Both the position numbers and the translations under genes were made by a program. Shown one piece after another: positions 20,757 to 32,892 of a DNA stretch of 64,000 bases (positions are counted from its first letter, which is position 1; each line of letters opens with the position of its first letter). This DNA comes from Peteryoungia rhizophila (GTDB lineage: Bacteria > Pseudomonadota > Alphaproteobacteria > Rhizobiales > Rhizobiaceae): contig NZ_STGT01000005.1 in assembly GCF_004912145.1 (NCBI RefSeq), positions 124,001 to 188,000 of the forward strand. The letters run 5' to 3'. Below the pieces are notes generated by a model. It was given only the letters and a program-made list of their open reading frames with translations, did not search any database and was not told the DNA's origin.

Positions 20757-21506
20757 TTACCGACCGCCGCTGACATTCAAGATGGCACCCGTCACATAGG
20801 ATGCCTGAGGCGAGAGGAGATAAAGAACGCTGTCGGCCACTTCGTCCGCCGTTCCGGGACGCTGCATCGGAACGATCGGCGCCAGATCGCGCGCCCTGTC
20901 CGGCAATCCGCCGGATGCATGAATTTCGGTATCGATGATCCCGGGCCTGACAGCATTGACCCGGATGCCCTCGGTCGCGACTTCGCGGGACAAGCCCACA
21001 GTAAAGGTATCAACCGCAGCCTTGGCGGCGGCATAATCGACATACTGGCCTGAACTGCCGATGACAGCGGCCATGGACGAGATGTTGACGATGACGCCAC
21101 CCTGCCCGCGATGCTTCGTCGACATGCGCTTGACGGCTTCCGTTGCGCAACGGATCTTGCCGATCACGTTGACGGCAAACATCCGGTCGAGCCGCGCCCG
21201 ATCGAAATCCTCGACTCGCGCCGTGACGTCGACGACGCCGGCATTGTTGACGAGACCGTGGAGAGGTCCGAGGCGGTCGACAGCCGCGAAAATCGAGGCT
21301 ACGCCCTCTTCTGTGCCTGTGTCACCTTGCACGATCTCGGCCCTGGCGCCAAACGTCCGGCAATCGGACGCAACGGCCTCGGCGGCAGCCTTGTCCGAGC
21401 GATAATTGACGAGCAGGTCATAACCCTGAGCTGCGGCCTTGCGGCAGACAGCAGCGCCGATGCCGCGGCTGCCGCCGGTGACGAGAAGGATGGGACGGTT
21501 GGTCAT
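20757..21506 (-). CDS. Short-chain dehydrogenase/reductase
   Basis: 249 residues. The cofactor motif is 'TGGSRGIG', 'NNAG' follows, the catalytic Ser is in 'NISSMAA' and Tyr/Lys in 'YVDYAAAKA'. The C-terminus ends in '[13 protein letters not shown]', typical of FabG/glucose-dehydrogenase-like SDRs; substrate unknown. Its ATG overlaps the stop of the exported unknown protein upstream (ATGA), so the two are translationally coupled. It sits between sucB and lpdA, an uncommon place for an SDR. Confidence 0.88.
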   Translation of the reverse strand: MTNRPILLVTGGSRGIGAAVCRKAAAQGYDLLVNYRSDKAAAEAVASDCRTFGARAEIVQGDTGTEEGVASIFAAVDRLGPLHGLVNNAGVVDVTARVEDFDRARLDRMFAVNVIGKIRCATEAVKRMSTKHRGQGGVIVNISSMAAVIGSSGQYVDYAAAKAAVDTFTVGLSREVATEGIRVNAVRPGIIDTEIHASGGLPDRARDLAPIVPMQRPGTADEVADSVLYLLSPQASYVTGAILNVSGGR

Positions 21507-21997
21507 GAGGCGCATCCCTTGAATTCGAAGACATCCCAGGGAGCGCCTTCCATATCCTTGCCGACGGCAGACGACAGGATGGCCGGGCCGAAGCCGGGCA
21601 GGAGGAGGGCGTCGGGCGCGTCGGCGCCTTCCGGCGGTAGGAGATCGACATGGCCGGTCGCCTCGTCGATCCCGTAGACGATACCCTTCCACACGGTGCA
21701 GGCAGCAATCGTTGCGCCGGTCACGTCGCCCTCGGGACAATTGTTCATCAGCATACCGATGGGACGTTCGATTTCGGGATCGAGCATGACATGGCCATCG
21801 AGCTTGAACTTGCCGATTTCAGTACTGAAACCATGGCTCACCGGTGTGTTCTCACCGCTCGCGGCAGAAAAGACGAGTTCGACACCTGTTTCAGCTTCGC
21901 GATAGGTGGATTTCTCAATGCGGCAATCGGCGGCCGAAGCTGCCTGGGATAGCGCGAGTGCGGCAAGAAGAACCGATGTCCCTGAAGACGCGCCCAT
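21503..21997 (-). CDS. Exported protein of unknown function
   Basis: 164 residues. The N-terminus (MGASSGTSVLLAALALSQAASA) is a signal peptide with a probable cleavage after ASA. The mature part has cysteines near 26, 87, 100 and 162, which could form disulfides in the periplasm, and no motif I recognise. It lies 8 bases downstream of the MAPEG gene and overlaps the SDR start by 4 bases, so it belongs to the same transcript. Not recognised as a named family. Confidence 0.75.
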   Translation of the reverse strand: MGASSGTSVLLAALALSQAASAADCRIEKSTYREAETGVELVFSAASGENTPVSHGFSTEIGKFKLDGHVMLDPEIERPIGMLMNNCPEGDVTGATIAACTVWKGIVYGIDEATGHVDLLPPEGADAPDALLLPGFGPAILSSAVGKDMEGAPWDVFEFKGCAS

Positions 21998-22005
21998 ACC
22001 TCACC

Positions 22006-22419
22006 TCAAAACGCCAGCGCGAGGAACATCAGGCCGAGCCCGGCCACGGATCCGAGCCAGACGAGCGATCGGATATAGGGAACGCCGGCCAGATAGAGGG
22101 GGTAGTAGACGATGCGGCCGACGAACCAGACGATTGCACCTGTCAGCCCCAAACCGGAGGTCTCCCCGGTGAAGAGAAGGCCCGCCGCGAGCGCGATGAA
22201 GGCCGGGTAGGTTTCGCGGAAGTTCGACGACGCCCGCGCAGCGCGGCCGGCGAGTTGGCTCTCCGGCTGCTTGTTGTCGTCTCGCGGGCCGGCATTCCAC
22301 TCCGTGCCCAACTCCCTGGTCGCAAGCATGCCCTGTAGGAGGACATGCGCGACCAGCAGGACCACGCTCCAGGCAAGGAGCAGGGCCATCGGAGAGGCGG
22401 AAGCGGATACCGGCTCCAT
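22006..22419 (-). CDS. MAPEG-family membrane protein
   Basis: 137 residues with four membrane helices. The segment 'GRAARASSNFRETYPAF' and the later 'GRIVYYPLYLAGVPYIRS' match the conserved loops of the MAPEG family (glutathione-dependent membrane enzymes; bacterial members are poorly characterised). It lies 12 bases downstream of sucB and heads the three-gene insertion between sucB and lpdA. Confidence 0.85.
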   Translation of the reverse strand: MEPVSASASPMALLLAWSVVLLVAHVLLQGMLATRELGTEWNAGPRDDNKQPESQLAGRAARASSNFRETYPAFIALAAGLLFTGETSGLGLTGAIVWFVGRIVYYPLYLAGVPYIRSLVWLGSVAGLGLMFLALAF

Positions 22420-22431
22420 CGTGAGATTTCC

Positions 22432-23661
22432 TTAGAGATCGAGAACCAGGCGTTCCGGATCCTCAAGGCTTTCCTTGACGCGAACGAGGAAGGTCACGGC
22501 TTCCTTGCCGTCGACGATGCGGTGATCGTAGGAGAGCGCGAGATACATCATCGGGCGGATGACGATCTGACTGCCGACGACGACCGGACGCTCCTGAATC
22601 TTGTGCATGCCGAGGATACCCGACTGCGGCGCATTCAGGATCGGCGAAGACATCAGCGAACCGTAGACGCCGCCGTTCGAGATGGTAAAGGTGCCGCCCT
22701 GCATGTCGGCCATCGACAGCTGGCCATCGCGGGCAGCCTTGCCGAGGCGGCCGATATCCTTCTCGATTTCGGCGATCGACATCTGATCGGCATCGCGCAC
22801 GACCGGAACGACGAGACCCTTGTCCGTGCCGACGGCGACGCCGACATGGCAGTAATTCTTGTAGATGATGTCGGTGCCGTCGATTTCGGCGTTGACGGCC
22901 GGCAGTTCCTTCAGCGCGTGTGTGACGGCCTTGGTGAAGAAGCCCATGAAGCCGAGCTTCACGCCATGCTTCTTCTCGAAGATGTCCTTGTAACGGTTGC
23001 GCAGGTCCATCACCGCCTTCATGTCCACCTCGTTGTAGGTGGTCAGCATGGCAGCCGAATTCTGGGCGTCCTTCAGGCGCTTGGCGATCGTCTGGCGCAG
23101 ACGGGTCATCTTGACGCGCTCTTCACGCGGCGCATCGTCGGCCGACGAAGCCGGACGCGGAGCAGCCGGTGCTGCAGGAGCGGCCGGGGCAGACGTCCCC
23201 TTGGCGATCGCCGCGAGAACATCGCCCTTCAGCACCTGGCCACGCTTGCCCGAGCCGTCGACATCCGACGTCGAGATGTTGTTGTCAGCCGCGACCTTGG
23301 CGGCGGCCGGAGCAGCCGGCATGGCGGAGGGAGCAGCCGGAGCAGCTGCGGCCGGAGCCGGGGCTGCAGCGGGCGCCGGTGCTGCGGCAGGAGCCGGAGC
23401 CGAGGCACCAGCAGAACCGGCAGCGCCTTCGGCGATTTGGCCGAGCAGCGCGCCGAGACCAACGGTCTCACCGTTCTGGGCAACGATTTCAGTCAGCACG
23501 CCAGAGACCGGCGACGGGACTTCGACCGTGACCTTGTCGGTTTCCAGTTCGACGAGCGGCTCGTCAGCCTTGACAGTGTCACCGACCTTCTTGAACCAGG
23601 TGCCAATGGTGGCTTCGCTGACGGATTCGCCGAGGGTGGGTACGCGGATTTCAGTGGCCAT
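22432..23661 (-). CDS. sucB: Dihydrolipoyllysine succinyltransferase (E2 of 2-oxoglutarate dehydrogenase)
   Basis: 409 residues. The N-terminal lipoyl domain has the modified Lys in '[11 protein letters not shown]'. An Ala/Pro-rich linker (about 85-125) leads to the E1/E3-binding domain ('[20 protein letters not shown]') and the catalytic domain with '[13 protein letters not shown]' near the C-terminus, containing the catalytic His and Asp. It transfers the succinyl group to CoA. It is 57 bases downstream of sucA. Confidence 0.98.
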   Translation of the reverse strand: MATEIRVPTLGESVSEATIGTWFKKVGDTVKADEPLVELETDKVTVEVPSPVSGVLTEIVAQNGETVGLGALLGQIAEGAAGSAGASAPAPAAAPAPAAAPAPAAAAPAAPSAMPAAPAAAKVAADNNISTSDVDGSGKRGQVLKGDVLAAIAKGTSAPAAPAAPAAPRPASSADDAPREERVKMTRLRQTIAKRLKDAQNSAAMLTTYNEVDMKAVMDLRNRYKDIFEKKHGVKLGFMGFFTKAVTHALKELPAVNAEIDGTDIIYKNYCHVGVAVGTDKGLVVPVVRDADQMSIAEIEKDIGRLGKAARDGQLSMADMQGGTFTISNGGVYGSLMSSPILNAPQSGILGMHKIQERPVVVGSQIVIRPMMYLALSYDHRIVDGKEAVTFLVRVKESLEDPERLVLDL

Positions 23662-23718
23662 GATCTCAATTCCGTTGGTCAGAGAAGGTTACGGTCTGCG
23701 AGCGAAGAGCTGGGCGGA

Positions 23719-26715
23719 TCAACCGCCCAGTGCGTCCTCGAGGAAGGCTTCGAGCTGGGCGAGGTGCTTCGACATCAGGCCTGTTGCCGGCGAGGCGGCA
23801 GCCGGACGGCCGGTGTAGCGCACCCGCTGATACTTGGCGTCGATATGGGCCAGCACCCATTCCAGATACGGATCGATGAAGGACCAGGCGCCCATGTTCT
23901 TCGGCTCTTCCTGGCACCAGACCATCTCCGCATTGCGGAAACGCGAGAGCTCGTTGATGAGCGCCTTTGCCGGGAACGGATAGAGCTGTTCGATGCGCAG
24001 CAGATAGACATCGTCGATGCCGCGCTTTTCGCGCTCTTCCAGAAGGTCGTAATAGACCTTGCCGGAACACATGACGACGCGACGGATCTTCGCATCCTTC
24101 TGCAGCTTGATCGGGCCGTCCTTGATGACTTCGGCATCATCCCACAGAAGACGGTGGAACGAGCTTTCACCAGCCATTTCAGCAAGGCTCGACGTGGCAC
24201 GCTTGTGACGCAGCAGGGACTTCGGCGTCATCATGATAAGCGGCTTGCGGAAGTCGCGCTTCATCTGCCGACGCAGGATGTGGAAGTAGTTGGACGGCGT
24301 CGTGCAATAGGCGACCTGCATATTGTCTTCGGCGCACATCTGCAGCCAGCGCTCGAGGCGGGCGGAAGAGTGTTCCGGACCCTGACCCTCGTAACCATGC
24401 GGCAGAAGGCAGACGAGGCCTGACATGCGCAGCCACTTGCGTTCACCCGACGAGATGAACTGGTCGAAGACGACCTGTGCACCATTGGCGAAGTCGCCGA
24501 ACTGGGCTTCCCAGAGCGTCAGCGCATTCGGACGGGCAAGCGAATAGCCGTATTCGAAACCGAGCACGGCCTCTTCGGAGAGCATCGAGTTGATGACCTC
24601 GTAGCGCGCCTGGTTCGGGGCGAGATTGGCGAGCGGGATGTAGCGGTCTTCGGTTTCCTGATCATAGAGAACCGAATGGCGTTGGCTGAACGTACCGCGT
24701 TCGCAATCCTGACCCGACAGGCGGATCTTGTGGCCGTCGAGGCAGAGCGAGCCGAAGGCAAGCGCTTCGCCCATCGCCCAGTCGATACCTTCGCCGGTCT
24801 CGATCATCTGCGCCCGGTTGTCCATGAAGCGCTGGATCGTGCGGTGTGCCTTGAAACCTTCAGGAATAGTCGACAACTTGCGGCCGATCTCCTTGAGTTG
24901 CTTCATCGGCACGGCGGTCTTGCCGCGACGCTGTTCGTCGGCATTGTCGGCGGTCCGGAGACCCGACCATACGCCATCAAGCCAGTCGGCCTTGTTCGGC
25001 TTGTAGCTCTGCCCTGCCTCGAATTCCTGCTCGAGGTGGGCGCGCCAGTCGGCCTTCATCTTCTCGAATTCGCCGTCCGAGATCAGGCCTTCCGCGATCA
25101 GCCGCTCGCCGTAGATGTTGACGACCGTCTTGTGGGCGCGGATTTCCTTGTACATCTTCGGCTGAGTGAAGCTCGGCTCGTCGCCTTCGTTATGGCCGAA
25201 GCGGCGATAGCAGAACATGTCGATGACGACAGGCTTGTGGAACTTCATCCGGTATTCGGTCGCGACCTTCGCCGCGTAAACGACGGCTTCCGGATCGTCG
25301 CCATTGACGTGGAAGATCGGCGCTTCGATCATCTTCGCGACGTCGGACGGATAGGGCGACGAACGCGAGAAGGCCGGATTGGTGGTGAAGCCGATCTGGT
25401 TGTTGATGATGACATGCATCGTGCCGGCCACGCGGTGACCGCGCAGACCCGACAAACCCAGAATTTCTGCCACCACGCCCTGGCCGGCGAAGGCAGCATC
25501 ACCATGCAGCAGAAGCGGCAGCACCTTGGCGCGCTCCTTGAGCGGAATGATGTCGCCTTCCCAGGTCTTGGCAAGCTGGTCCTGCTTCGCACGGGCCTTG
25601 CCCATCACGACAGGGTTGACGATTTCGAGGTGCGAAGGATTGGCCGTCAGCGACAGGTGAACCTTGTTGCCATCGAACTCACGGTCCGAGGAGGCGCCGA
25701 GGTGGTACTTCACGTCGCCAGAGCCTTCGACTTCGTCGGGCTTGAACGAACCGCCCTTGAACTCGTGGAACACGGCACGGTGCGGTTTTGCCATGACATT
25801 GGTCAGGACGTTCAGGCGGCCACGATGGGCCATGCCGAGAACGACCTGCTCGAGACCTTCCTGGCCGCCACGCTTGATGATCTGTTCCAGAGCAGGGATG
25901 AGAGACTCACCGCCGTCGAGACCGAAGCGCTTGGTGCCCTTGTACTTGACGTCGATGAACTGCTCGAAGCCTTCAGCCTCGATCAGCTTCTGCAGGATGG
26001 CCTTCTTGCCGTTCGGCGTGAACTCGACGCCCTTGCCGGGGCCTTCGATTCGCTCCTGGATCCAGGCTTTCTCTTCCGGATTGGAGATGTGCATGAACTC
26101 GACGCCGAGCGTAGAGCAATAGGTGCGCTGCAGGATGTCGAGCATCTGCGGGATCGTGGCGTATTCCAGACCCAGCACGTTGTCGATGAAGATCTTGCGG
26201 CCATAATCGGCTTCGGTGAAGCCGTAAGCGACGGGCGACAACTCATTGTAGTCGTCGACAGGTGCTGCAATGCCGAGCGGATCGAGATTGGCATGCAGGT
26301 GACCACGCATGCGGTAGGCGCGGATCATCATGATGGCACGAACAGAATCGCGCGTCGCCTGCAGCACTTCGGCTTCCGACACGGCCTTGCCTGTCGAAGC
26401 GGCGGTCGCCTCGACTTTGGCCTGAACCTTCTTCTCGATGACTTTTTCGACCGCGCCCCAATTGCCATCGAGCGCATTGACGAGATCGCCGCCCTCGGCA
26501 ATCGGCCAGTTCTTGCGCTTCCAAGAGGCACCGGAGGCCGCCTTCTTCACATCACCTGGATTGTCGGCGAGCGCCTTGAAGAAGACCTGCCATTCGTCGG
26601 AGACCGAAGAAGGATCCTCCTGATAGCGCGCGTAAAGCTGTTCGATATAGGCCGCATTCGATCCGTCGAGGAAGGACGTGATCAGAAACTGCTCGTTGGC
26701 TTCTTGCCTACCCAT
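23719..26715 (-). CDS. sucA: 2-oxoglutarate dehydrogenase E1 component
   Basis: 998 residues, a thiamine-diphosphate enzyme that decarboxylates 2-oxoglutarate and succinylates the E2 lipoyl group. The N-terminus (MGRQEANEQFLITSFLDGSN) has the 'YIEQLYARYQEDPSSV' E2-binding segment. 'GMAHRGRLNVL', the ThDP motif around 'GDAAFAGQG' and 'FTTNPAFSRSSPYPSD' are visible. The ATG at 26715 is chosen from family alignment. The 162-base gap from sucD holds a perfect hairpin. Confidence 0.98.
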   Translation of the reverse strand: MGRQEANEQFLITSFLDGSNAAYIEQLYARYQEDPSSVSDEWQVFFKALADNPGDVKKAASGASWKRKNWPIAEGGDLVNALDGNWGAVEKVIEKKVQAKVEATAASTGKAVSEAEVLQATRDSVRAIMMIRAYRMRGHLHANLDPLGIAAPVDDYNELSPVAYGFTEADYGRKIFIDNVLGLEYATIPQMLDILQRTYCSTLGVEFMHISNPEEKAWIQERIEGPGKGVEFTPNGKKAILQKLIEAEGFEQFIDVKYKGTKRFGLDGGESLIPALEQIIKRGGQEGLEQVVLGMAHRGRLNVLTNVMAKPHRAVFHEFKGGSFKPDEVEGSGDVKYHLGASSDREFDGNKVHLSLTANPSHLEIVNPVVMGKARAKQDQLAKTWEGDIIPLKERAKVLPLLLHGDAAFAGQGVVAEILGLSGLRGHRVAGTMHVIINNQIGFTTNPAFSRSSPYPSDVAKMIEAPIFHVNGDDPEAVVYAAKVATEYRMKFHKPVVIDMFCYRRFGHNEGDEPSFTQPKMYKEIRAHKTVVNIYGERLIAEGLISDGEFEKMKADWRAHLEQEFEAGQSYKPNKADWLDGVWSGLRTADNADEQRRGKTAVPMKQLKEIGRKLSTIPEGFKAHRTIQRFMDNRAQMIETGEGIDWAMGEALAFGSLCLDGHKIRLSGQDCERGTFSQRHSVLYDQETEDRYIPLANLAPNQARYEVINSMLSEEAVLGFEYGYSLARPNALTLWEAQFGDFANGAQVVFDQFISSGERKWLRMSGLVCLLPHGYEGQGPEHSSARLERWLQMCAEDNMQVAYCTTPSNYFHILRRQMKRDFRKPLIMMTPKSLLRHKRATSSLAEMAGESSFHRLLWDDAEVIKDGPIKLQKDAKIRRVVMCSGKVYYDLLEEREKRGIDDVYLLRIEQLYPFPAKALINELSRFRNAEMVWCQEEPKNMGAWSFIDPYLEWVLAHIDAKYQRVRYTGRPAAASPATGLMSKHLAQLEAFLEDALGG

Positions 26716-26824
26716 GGTGCTTCGCGAGCGTCTCTGCTCGCCTCCCGACTTGAATTGATGGCCGGATGCCCGGCCTGCCGCTCGCGATCGCATTGACACG
26801 CGAATCGTCTCATAGATGCGAAAT

Positions 26825-26860
26825 CCAGGCGAAGGATTGGCGGACCAATCCTTCGCCTGG
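26825..26860 (-). promoter_or_regulatory. Perfect 16-bp hairpin between sucD and sucA
   Basis: CCAGGCGAAGGATTGG (26825-26840) and its exact complement CCAATCCTTCGCCTGG (26845-26860) enclose a 4-base loop, CGGA. It begins 18 bases after the sucD stop. No T-run follows on either strand, so it is not a standard terminator. It may be an RNA-stability or processing element, or a partial terminator setting the sucD/sucA ratio. Confidence 0.75.
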
Positions 26861-26878
26861 CTTGATATTCGTCAGGTC

Positions 26879-27781
26879 TCAGCCCTTGAGGACTTCGACC
26901 AGCGTCTTGCCGAGGCGTGCCGGCGAAGGCGAAACCTTGATCCCGGCCGCTTCCATGGCCTCGATCTTCGATTCCGCATCGCCCTTGCCGCCGGAAACGA
27001 CAGCACCTGCATGGCCCATGGTGCGGCCCTTCGGCGCCGTGCGGCCGGCGATGAAGCCAGCCATCGGCTTCTTGCGGCCCTTCTTGGCTTCGTCGATCAG
27101 GAACTGGGCTGCATCTTCTTCAGCCGCACCGCCGATTTCGCCGATCATGATGATCGAGGTCGTGGCCGGATCGGCCAGGAACATCTCGAGCACGTCGATG
27201 AACTCGGTGCCCTTGACCGGGTCGCCACCGATACCGACAGCCGTCGTCTGGCCGAGGCCTTCGTTCGAGGTCTGAAACACAGCTTCGTATGTAAGTGTTC
27301 CGGAACGAGAGACAATGCCGACCGAACCCTTGCGGAAGATCGAGCCCGGCATGATGCCGATCTTGCATTCTTCCGGCGTCATGATGCCCGGGCAGTTGGG
27401 GCCGAGCAGGCGGGACTTGGACTTGTCGAGACGGGCCTTGACCCGCACCATGTCCATGACCGGGATACCCTCGGTGATGCAGGTGATGAACGGGATCTCG
27501 GCGTCGATCGCCTCGATGATGGCGTCAGCTGCACCTGCCGGCGGAACGTAGATGACCGATGCGTCCGCACCGGTGCGCTCCTTGGCTTCAGCGACCGAGG
27601 CAAAGATCGGCAGGCTTTCGCCCTTCGAGCCGGTCCAGGTTTCGCCACCCTTCTTCGGGTGGATACCGCCGACCATCTGCGTGCCGTAGTAAGCAAGCGC
27701 TTGTTCGGTGTGGAAGGTACCGGTCTTGCCGGTCAGGCCCTGAACGAGGACCTTGGTGTCTTTATTGACGAGAATAGACAT
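26879..27781 (-). CDS. sucD: Succinyl-CoA synthetase subunit alpha
   Basis: 300 residues. The CoA-binding N-terminal Rossmann domain opens '[18 protein letters not shown]'. The phosphorylated active-site His is in '[14 protein letters not shown]'. '[20 protein letters not shown]' is the ligase signature. With SucC it makes ATP or GTP from succinyl-CoA. The gap to sucC is 17 bases. Confidence 0.98.
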   Translation of the reverse strand: MSILVNKDTKVLVQGLTGKTGTFHTEQALAYYGTQMVGGIHPKKGGETWTGSKGESLPIFASVAEAKERTGADASVIYVPPAGAADAIIEAIDAEIPFITCITEGIPVMDMVRVKARLDKSKSRLLGPNCPGIMTPEECKIGIMPGSIFRKGSVGIVSRSGTLTYEAVFQTSNEGLGQTTAVGIGGDPVKGTEFIDVLEMFLADPATTSIIMIGEIGGAAEEDAAQFLIDEAKKGRKKPMAGFIAGRTAPKGRTMGHAGAVVSGGKGDAESKIEAMEAAGIKVSPSPARLGKTLVEVLKG

Positions 27782-27798
27782 TGTTTCCGGTCCTTAAA

Positions 27799-28992
<1,194 letters not shown>

Positions 28993-29023
28993 TGTCGTGT
29001 CCCTGTTTTGGGCGAAATGGCAA

Positions 29024-30110
<1,087 letters not shown>

Positions 30111-30148
30111 TCGGTTAGAAGATAAAATTCTTACGTAAACGTCAAAAA

Positions 30149-31324
30149 TTACGTCACAGCTTCGTCATGTTTGTCACGTTTCGACTGATGCAGTTCGAGG
30201 TAATCTGCGCTTCGCATCTCGAAAAGCCGTGAAACTGTACGATCGAATTCGAAGCCTTCCGTACCCTTCTTCTCCGTCAGGAGAGCCTCCGGCATTGCCA
30301 CGGCCGACGCGAACAGCCGGACGCTGGCATCGTAGAGGGTGTCGATCAGAATGATGAAACGCTTCGTCTCGTTGCGCTTCTCCGGCCCGAGATGGGGAAT
30401 GTTCTCGACGAAGACGACATCGAAACGCTTGGCAATGGCGAGATAGTCGGACGCGCCCAGTGGCTTCTCGCAGAGATCGCGGAAAGCGAAACGAGCGCAG
30501 CGCCCGGCCGCACGAGGGATTTCGATCGTCCGACCCTTCATCTGGATCGACGCGGGAGCCTCTGGAGTACCCTTGGTCACACGCTGCCAGGCAATATCCA
30601 TCATCTTGGGAGCATCATCGAGCGGCGCGATGTAGACTGGCAAACCCTCCATTTTCTCAAGACGATAATCTGTCGGCGAGTCGAGCGTCGACACATGCAC
30701 GTTCTTCTTGAGAAGATCGACGAAGGGCAGAAAGAGACCACGATTGAGACCATCGCGGTACAGATTGTCCGGCTCGACATTGGAGGTCGCGACCAGTGTG
30801 CATCCGCGCGCGAAAAGTTCGGTGAAAAGGCGCGCGAGGAGCATCGCATCGGCGATGTCGGTGACCGTGAACTCGTCGAAGCACAAAAGCTGGGCTTCGT
30901 CGCGCAGGGCCGATGCCACCGGAGGCACAGGATCCGCCTCCTTTGTTTCTCCGGCCTTCAGCTTTTGCCGATGCGCATGAATGCGCGAATGCACGTCCGC
31001 CATGAATTCATGGAAATGGGCGCGGCGCTTTTTCTCGATAGGGGCGAGCTTGAAGAACAGATCCATCAGCATGGTCTTGCCGCGACCGACGCTGCCATGG
31101 ACGTAAAGTCCTTTGATCGGGATCTCTTGCTTTCGCCTCTGCGCGAACATCCAGCCCAGCGCACTCTTCTTGGCTGCGGGTTTGCGGGCCTTGATTTCCT
31201 TCAGGATGCGATCGAGCTTTTCGGCGACATCAAACTGGTAGCGGTCGGGCTGAAGTGTCCCCGCCTCCGTCATCGCGCGCAACTGCTCGGCGACACTGAG
31301 CCCGTAGTCAGGAACTGGCTGCAT
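30149..31324 (-). CDS. zapE: ZapE/AFG1-family ATPase
   Basis: 391 residues. Walker A is 'VHGSVGRGKTMLMD' and Walker B 'LLCFDEFTVTDIADAMLL', followed by 'VATSNVEPDNLYRDGLNR' (sensor region), all typical of the AFG1-like family. In E. coli ZapE works on the division ring; mitochondrial AFG1/LACE1 helps degrade respiratory subunits. Its position between sdh and mdh would suit either role. It is 162 bases upstream of mdh and 60 bases downstream of the Omp19-like gene. Confidence 0.92.
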   Translation of the reverse strand: MQPVPDYGLSVAEQLRAMTEAGTLQPDRYQFDVAEKLDRILKEIKARKPAAKKSALGWMFAQRRKQEIPIKGLYVHGSVGRGKTMLMDLFFKLAPIEKKRRAHFHEFMADVHSRIHAHRQKLKAGETKEADPVPPVASALRDEAQLLCFDEFTVTDIADAMLLARLFTELFARGCTLVATSNVEPDNLYRDGLNRGLFLPFVDLLKKNVHVSTLDSPTDYRLEKMEGLPVYIAPLDDAPKMMDIAWQRVTKGTPEAPASIQMKGRTIEIPRAAGRCARFAFRDLCEKPLGASDYLAIAKRFDVVFVENIPHLGPEKRNETKRFIILIDTLYDASVRLFASAVAMPEALLTEKKGTEGFEFDRTVSRLFEMRSADYLELHQSKRDKHDEAVT

Positions 31325-31384
31325 GGAATGACGTCCCGCCGGGAGGGTGGCCCGACCGGGGCCACCGCTGGGATGAGAAGTAGA

Positions 31385-31915
31385 TCAGCGGCTCAGGCTG
31401 ACCGGCTGACCGGAAGCGGTGCTGCCGTCAAAGCGGGCGTCAGCAGTTTTGTAGAGGCTGCCGATGGTATTGCCGCTGCGGTCCTTGAGAACAACGGATT
31501 TGCCCGACACTTCCCAGGATCCCATCGCCGTGAGTTCGCCGGCGCAACCACGCGTGCCGCCACGCGAGCCACTGCCGAGATTGGTGAGCGTCAGGAACAT
31601 GTCACAGCTCGATCCGGCACTCTGGACGCGCCAGTTGCCGACCATCGATTCCTTGGTGACATCGAGCGCGGTCGCGGGCACACCGGCGGCCGGGTCGAGG
31701 GCTGCGGTCGTCGTTGCGGGCGCAGCCGGAAACTGAGCGGACCCCGCTGCACCGGGAGGCGGCAGCTGACCCGACTGTACCGATGGCACCGGCTGCGCTT
31801 GCAACGGCGGAAGCGCGCTATTGGCAGAATTCATACTGCTATAGGATGTGCGCTGGCACCCTGCGAGCGCCAGAAGGATGGCTGCTCCGGTGACTGCATG
31901 GCTGAATTTCATCAT
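31385..31915 (-). CDS. Omp19-like outer-membrane lipoprotein, AprI/Inh protease-inhibitor family
   Basis: 176 residues. Signal peptide with lipobox LALAGC (modified Cys20), then a Pro/Ala/Gln-rich linker to about residue 80, then a beta-barrel domain. The C-terminal pattern '[20 protein letters not shown]' closely follows Brucella Omp19, a lipoprotein with an AprI/Inh-type protease-inhibitor fold. 'SCDMFLTL...RGCAGEL' supplies the paired cysteines of that fold. It probably sits in the outer membrane facing the periplasm or surface. Upstream is the sdh terminator, so it starts its own transcript. Confidence 0.88.
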   Translation of the reverse strand: MMKFSHAVTGAAILLALAGCQRTSYSSMNSANSALPPLQAQPVPSVQSGQLPPPGAAGSAQFPAAPATTTAALDPAAGVPATALDVTKESMVGNWRVQSAGSSCDMFLTLTNLGSGSRGGTRGCAGELTAMGSWEVSGKSVVLKDRSGNTIGSLYKTADARFDGSTASGQPVSLSR

Positions 31916-32041
31916 TATACTCCCGCTCTCGCGACCTGCGCCGCAACCTGCCGTACAACTGGGTTACAAATATGTTACGCGAATAGGGTTAATCAAGTTC
32001 CATATCGAGTCGGATCCATAGCCGGCACTATACGGATAAAT

Positions 32042-32073
32042 TAAGGCCGCCCGAAACAGTTCCCGGGCGGCCT
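32042..32073 (-). terminator. Terminator after sdhB
   Basis: AGGCCGCCCG (32044-32053) pairs with CGGGCGGCCT (32064-32073), a perfect 10-bp GC-rich stem. On the minus strand it is followed by TTAATTTAT. It lies 22 bases past the sdhB stop and ends the sdhCDAB transcript. Confidence 0.88.
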
Positions 32074-32095
32074 CTCAAACTTTTGACAATGTCGC

Positions 32096-32875
32096 TCAGG
32101 CGCGGCGCTCGACCATCATCTTCTTGATCTCGGCGATCGCCTTGGCCGGGTTCAGGCCCTTCGGGCAGGCCTGGGCGCAATTCATGATCGTGTGGCAGCG
32201 ATAGAGGCGGAATGGATCCTCGAGGTTGTCGAGGCGCTCGCCCGTCGCTTCGTCGCGGCTGTCGATCAGCCAGCGATAGGCCTGCAGCAGGACGGCCGGA
32301 CCGAGATAACGGTCGCCGTTCCACCAGTAGCTGGGACAGGATGTCGAGCAGCAGGCACACAGGATGCACTCGTAGAGACCATCGAGCTTCTGGCGGTCTT
32401 CGTGGCTCTGCTTCCATTCCTTGGCCGGCGCAGGCGAAACGGTCTTGAGCCAGGGCTCGATCGAACGGTGCTGGGCATAGAAATTCGTCAGATCCGGCAC
32501 GAGATCCTTGACGACCGGCAGATGCGGCAGAGGATAGACCTTCACCGTCCCGTTTACCTCGTCCATGCCCTTGGTGCAGGCCAGCGTATTGGTGCCGTCG
32601 ATATTCATCGCGCAGGAACCGCAGATGCCTTCACGGCAGGAACGGCGCAGCGTCAGCGTCGGGTCGATATTATTCTTGATGTACAAGAGACCATCAAGAA
32701 CCATCGGGCCGCAATCGTCGACATCGATGTAATAGGTATCGATGCGCGGGTTCGCGCCATCATCCGGGCTCCAGCGATAGACCCGGTATTCCCGAACGTT
32801 CTTGGCACCGGCCGGCTTCGGCCAGACCTTGCCTTCGGTGACCTGAGAGTTCTTGGGAAGAGCAAGTTCAACCAT
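32096..32875 (-). CDS. sdhB: Succinate dehydrogenase iron-sulfur subunit
   Basis: 259 residues from the ATG at 32875 ([15 protein letters not shown]), preceded by AGAGGA at 7 bases; the in-frame TTG two codons upstream is too close to that site. The [2Fe-2S] cysteines are in '[17 protein letters not shown]', the [4Fe-4S] in '[15 protein letters not shown]' and the [3Fe-4S] in '[17 protein letters not shown]'. It carries electrons from FAD to quinone. Confidence 0.98.
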   Translation of the reverse strand: MVELALPKNSQVTEGKVWPKPAGAKNVREYRVYRWSPDDGANPRIDTYYIDVDDCGPMVLDGLLYIKNNIDPTLTLRRSCREGICGSCAMNIDGTNTLACTKGMDEVNGTVKVYPLPHLPVVKDLVPDLTNFYAQHRSIEPWLKTVSPAPAKEWKQSHEDRQKLDGLYECILCACCSTSCPSYWWNGDRYLGPAVLLQAYRWLIDSRDEATGERLDNLEDPFRLYRCHTIMNCAQACPKGLNPAKAIAEIKKMMVERRA

Positions 32876-32892
32876 GTCCAATTCCTCTCAAA

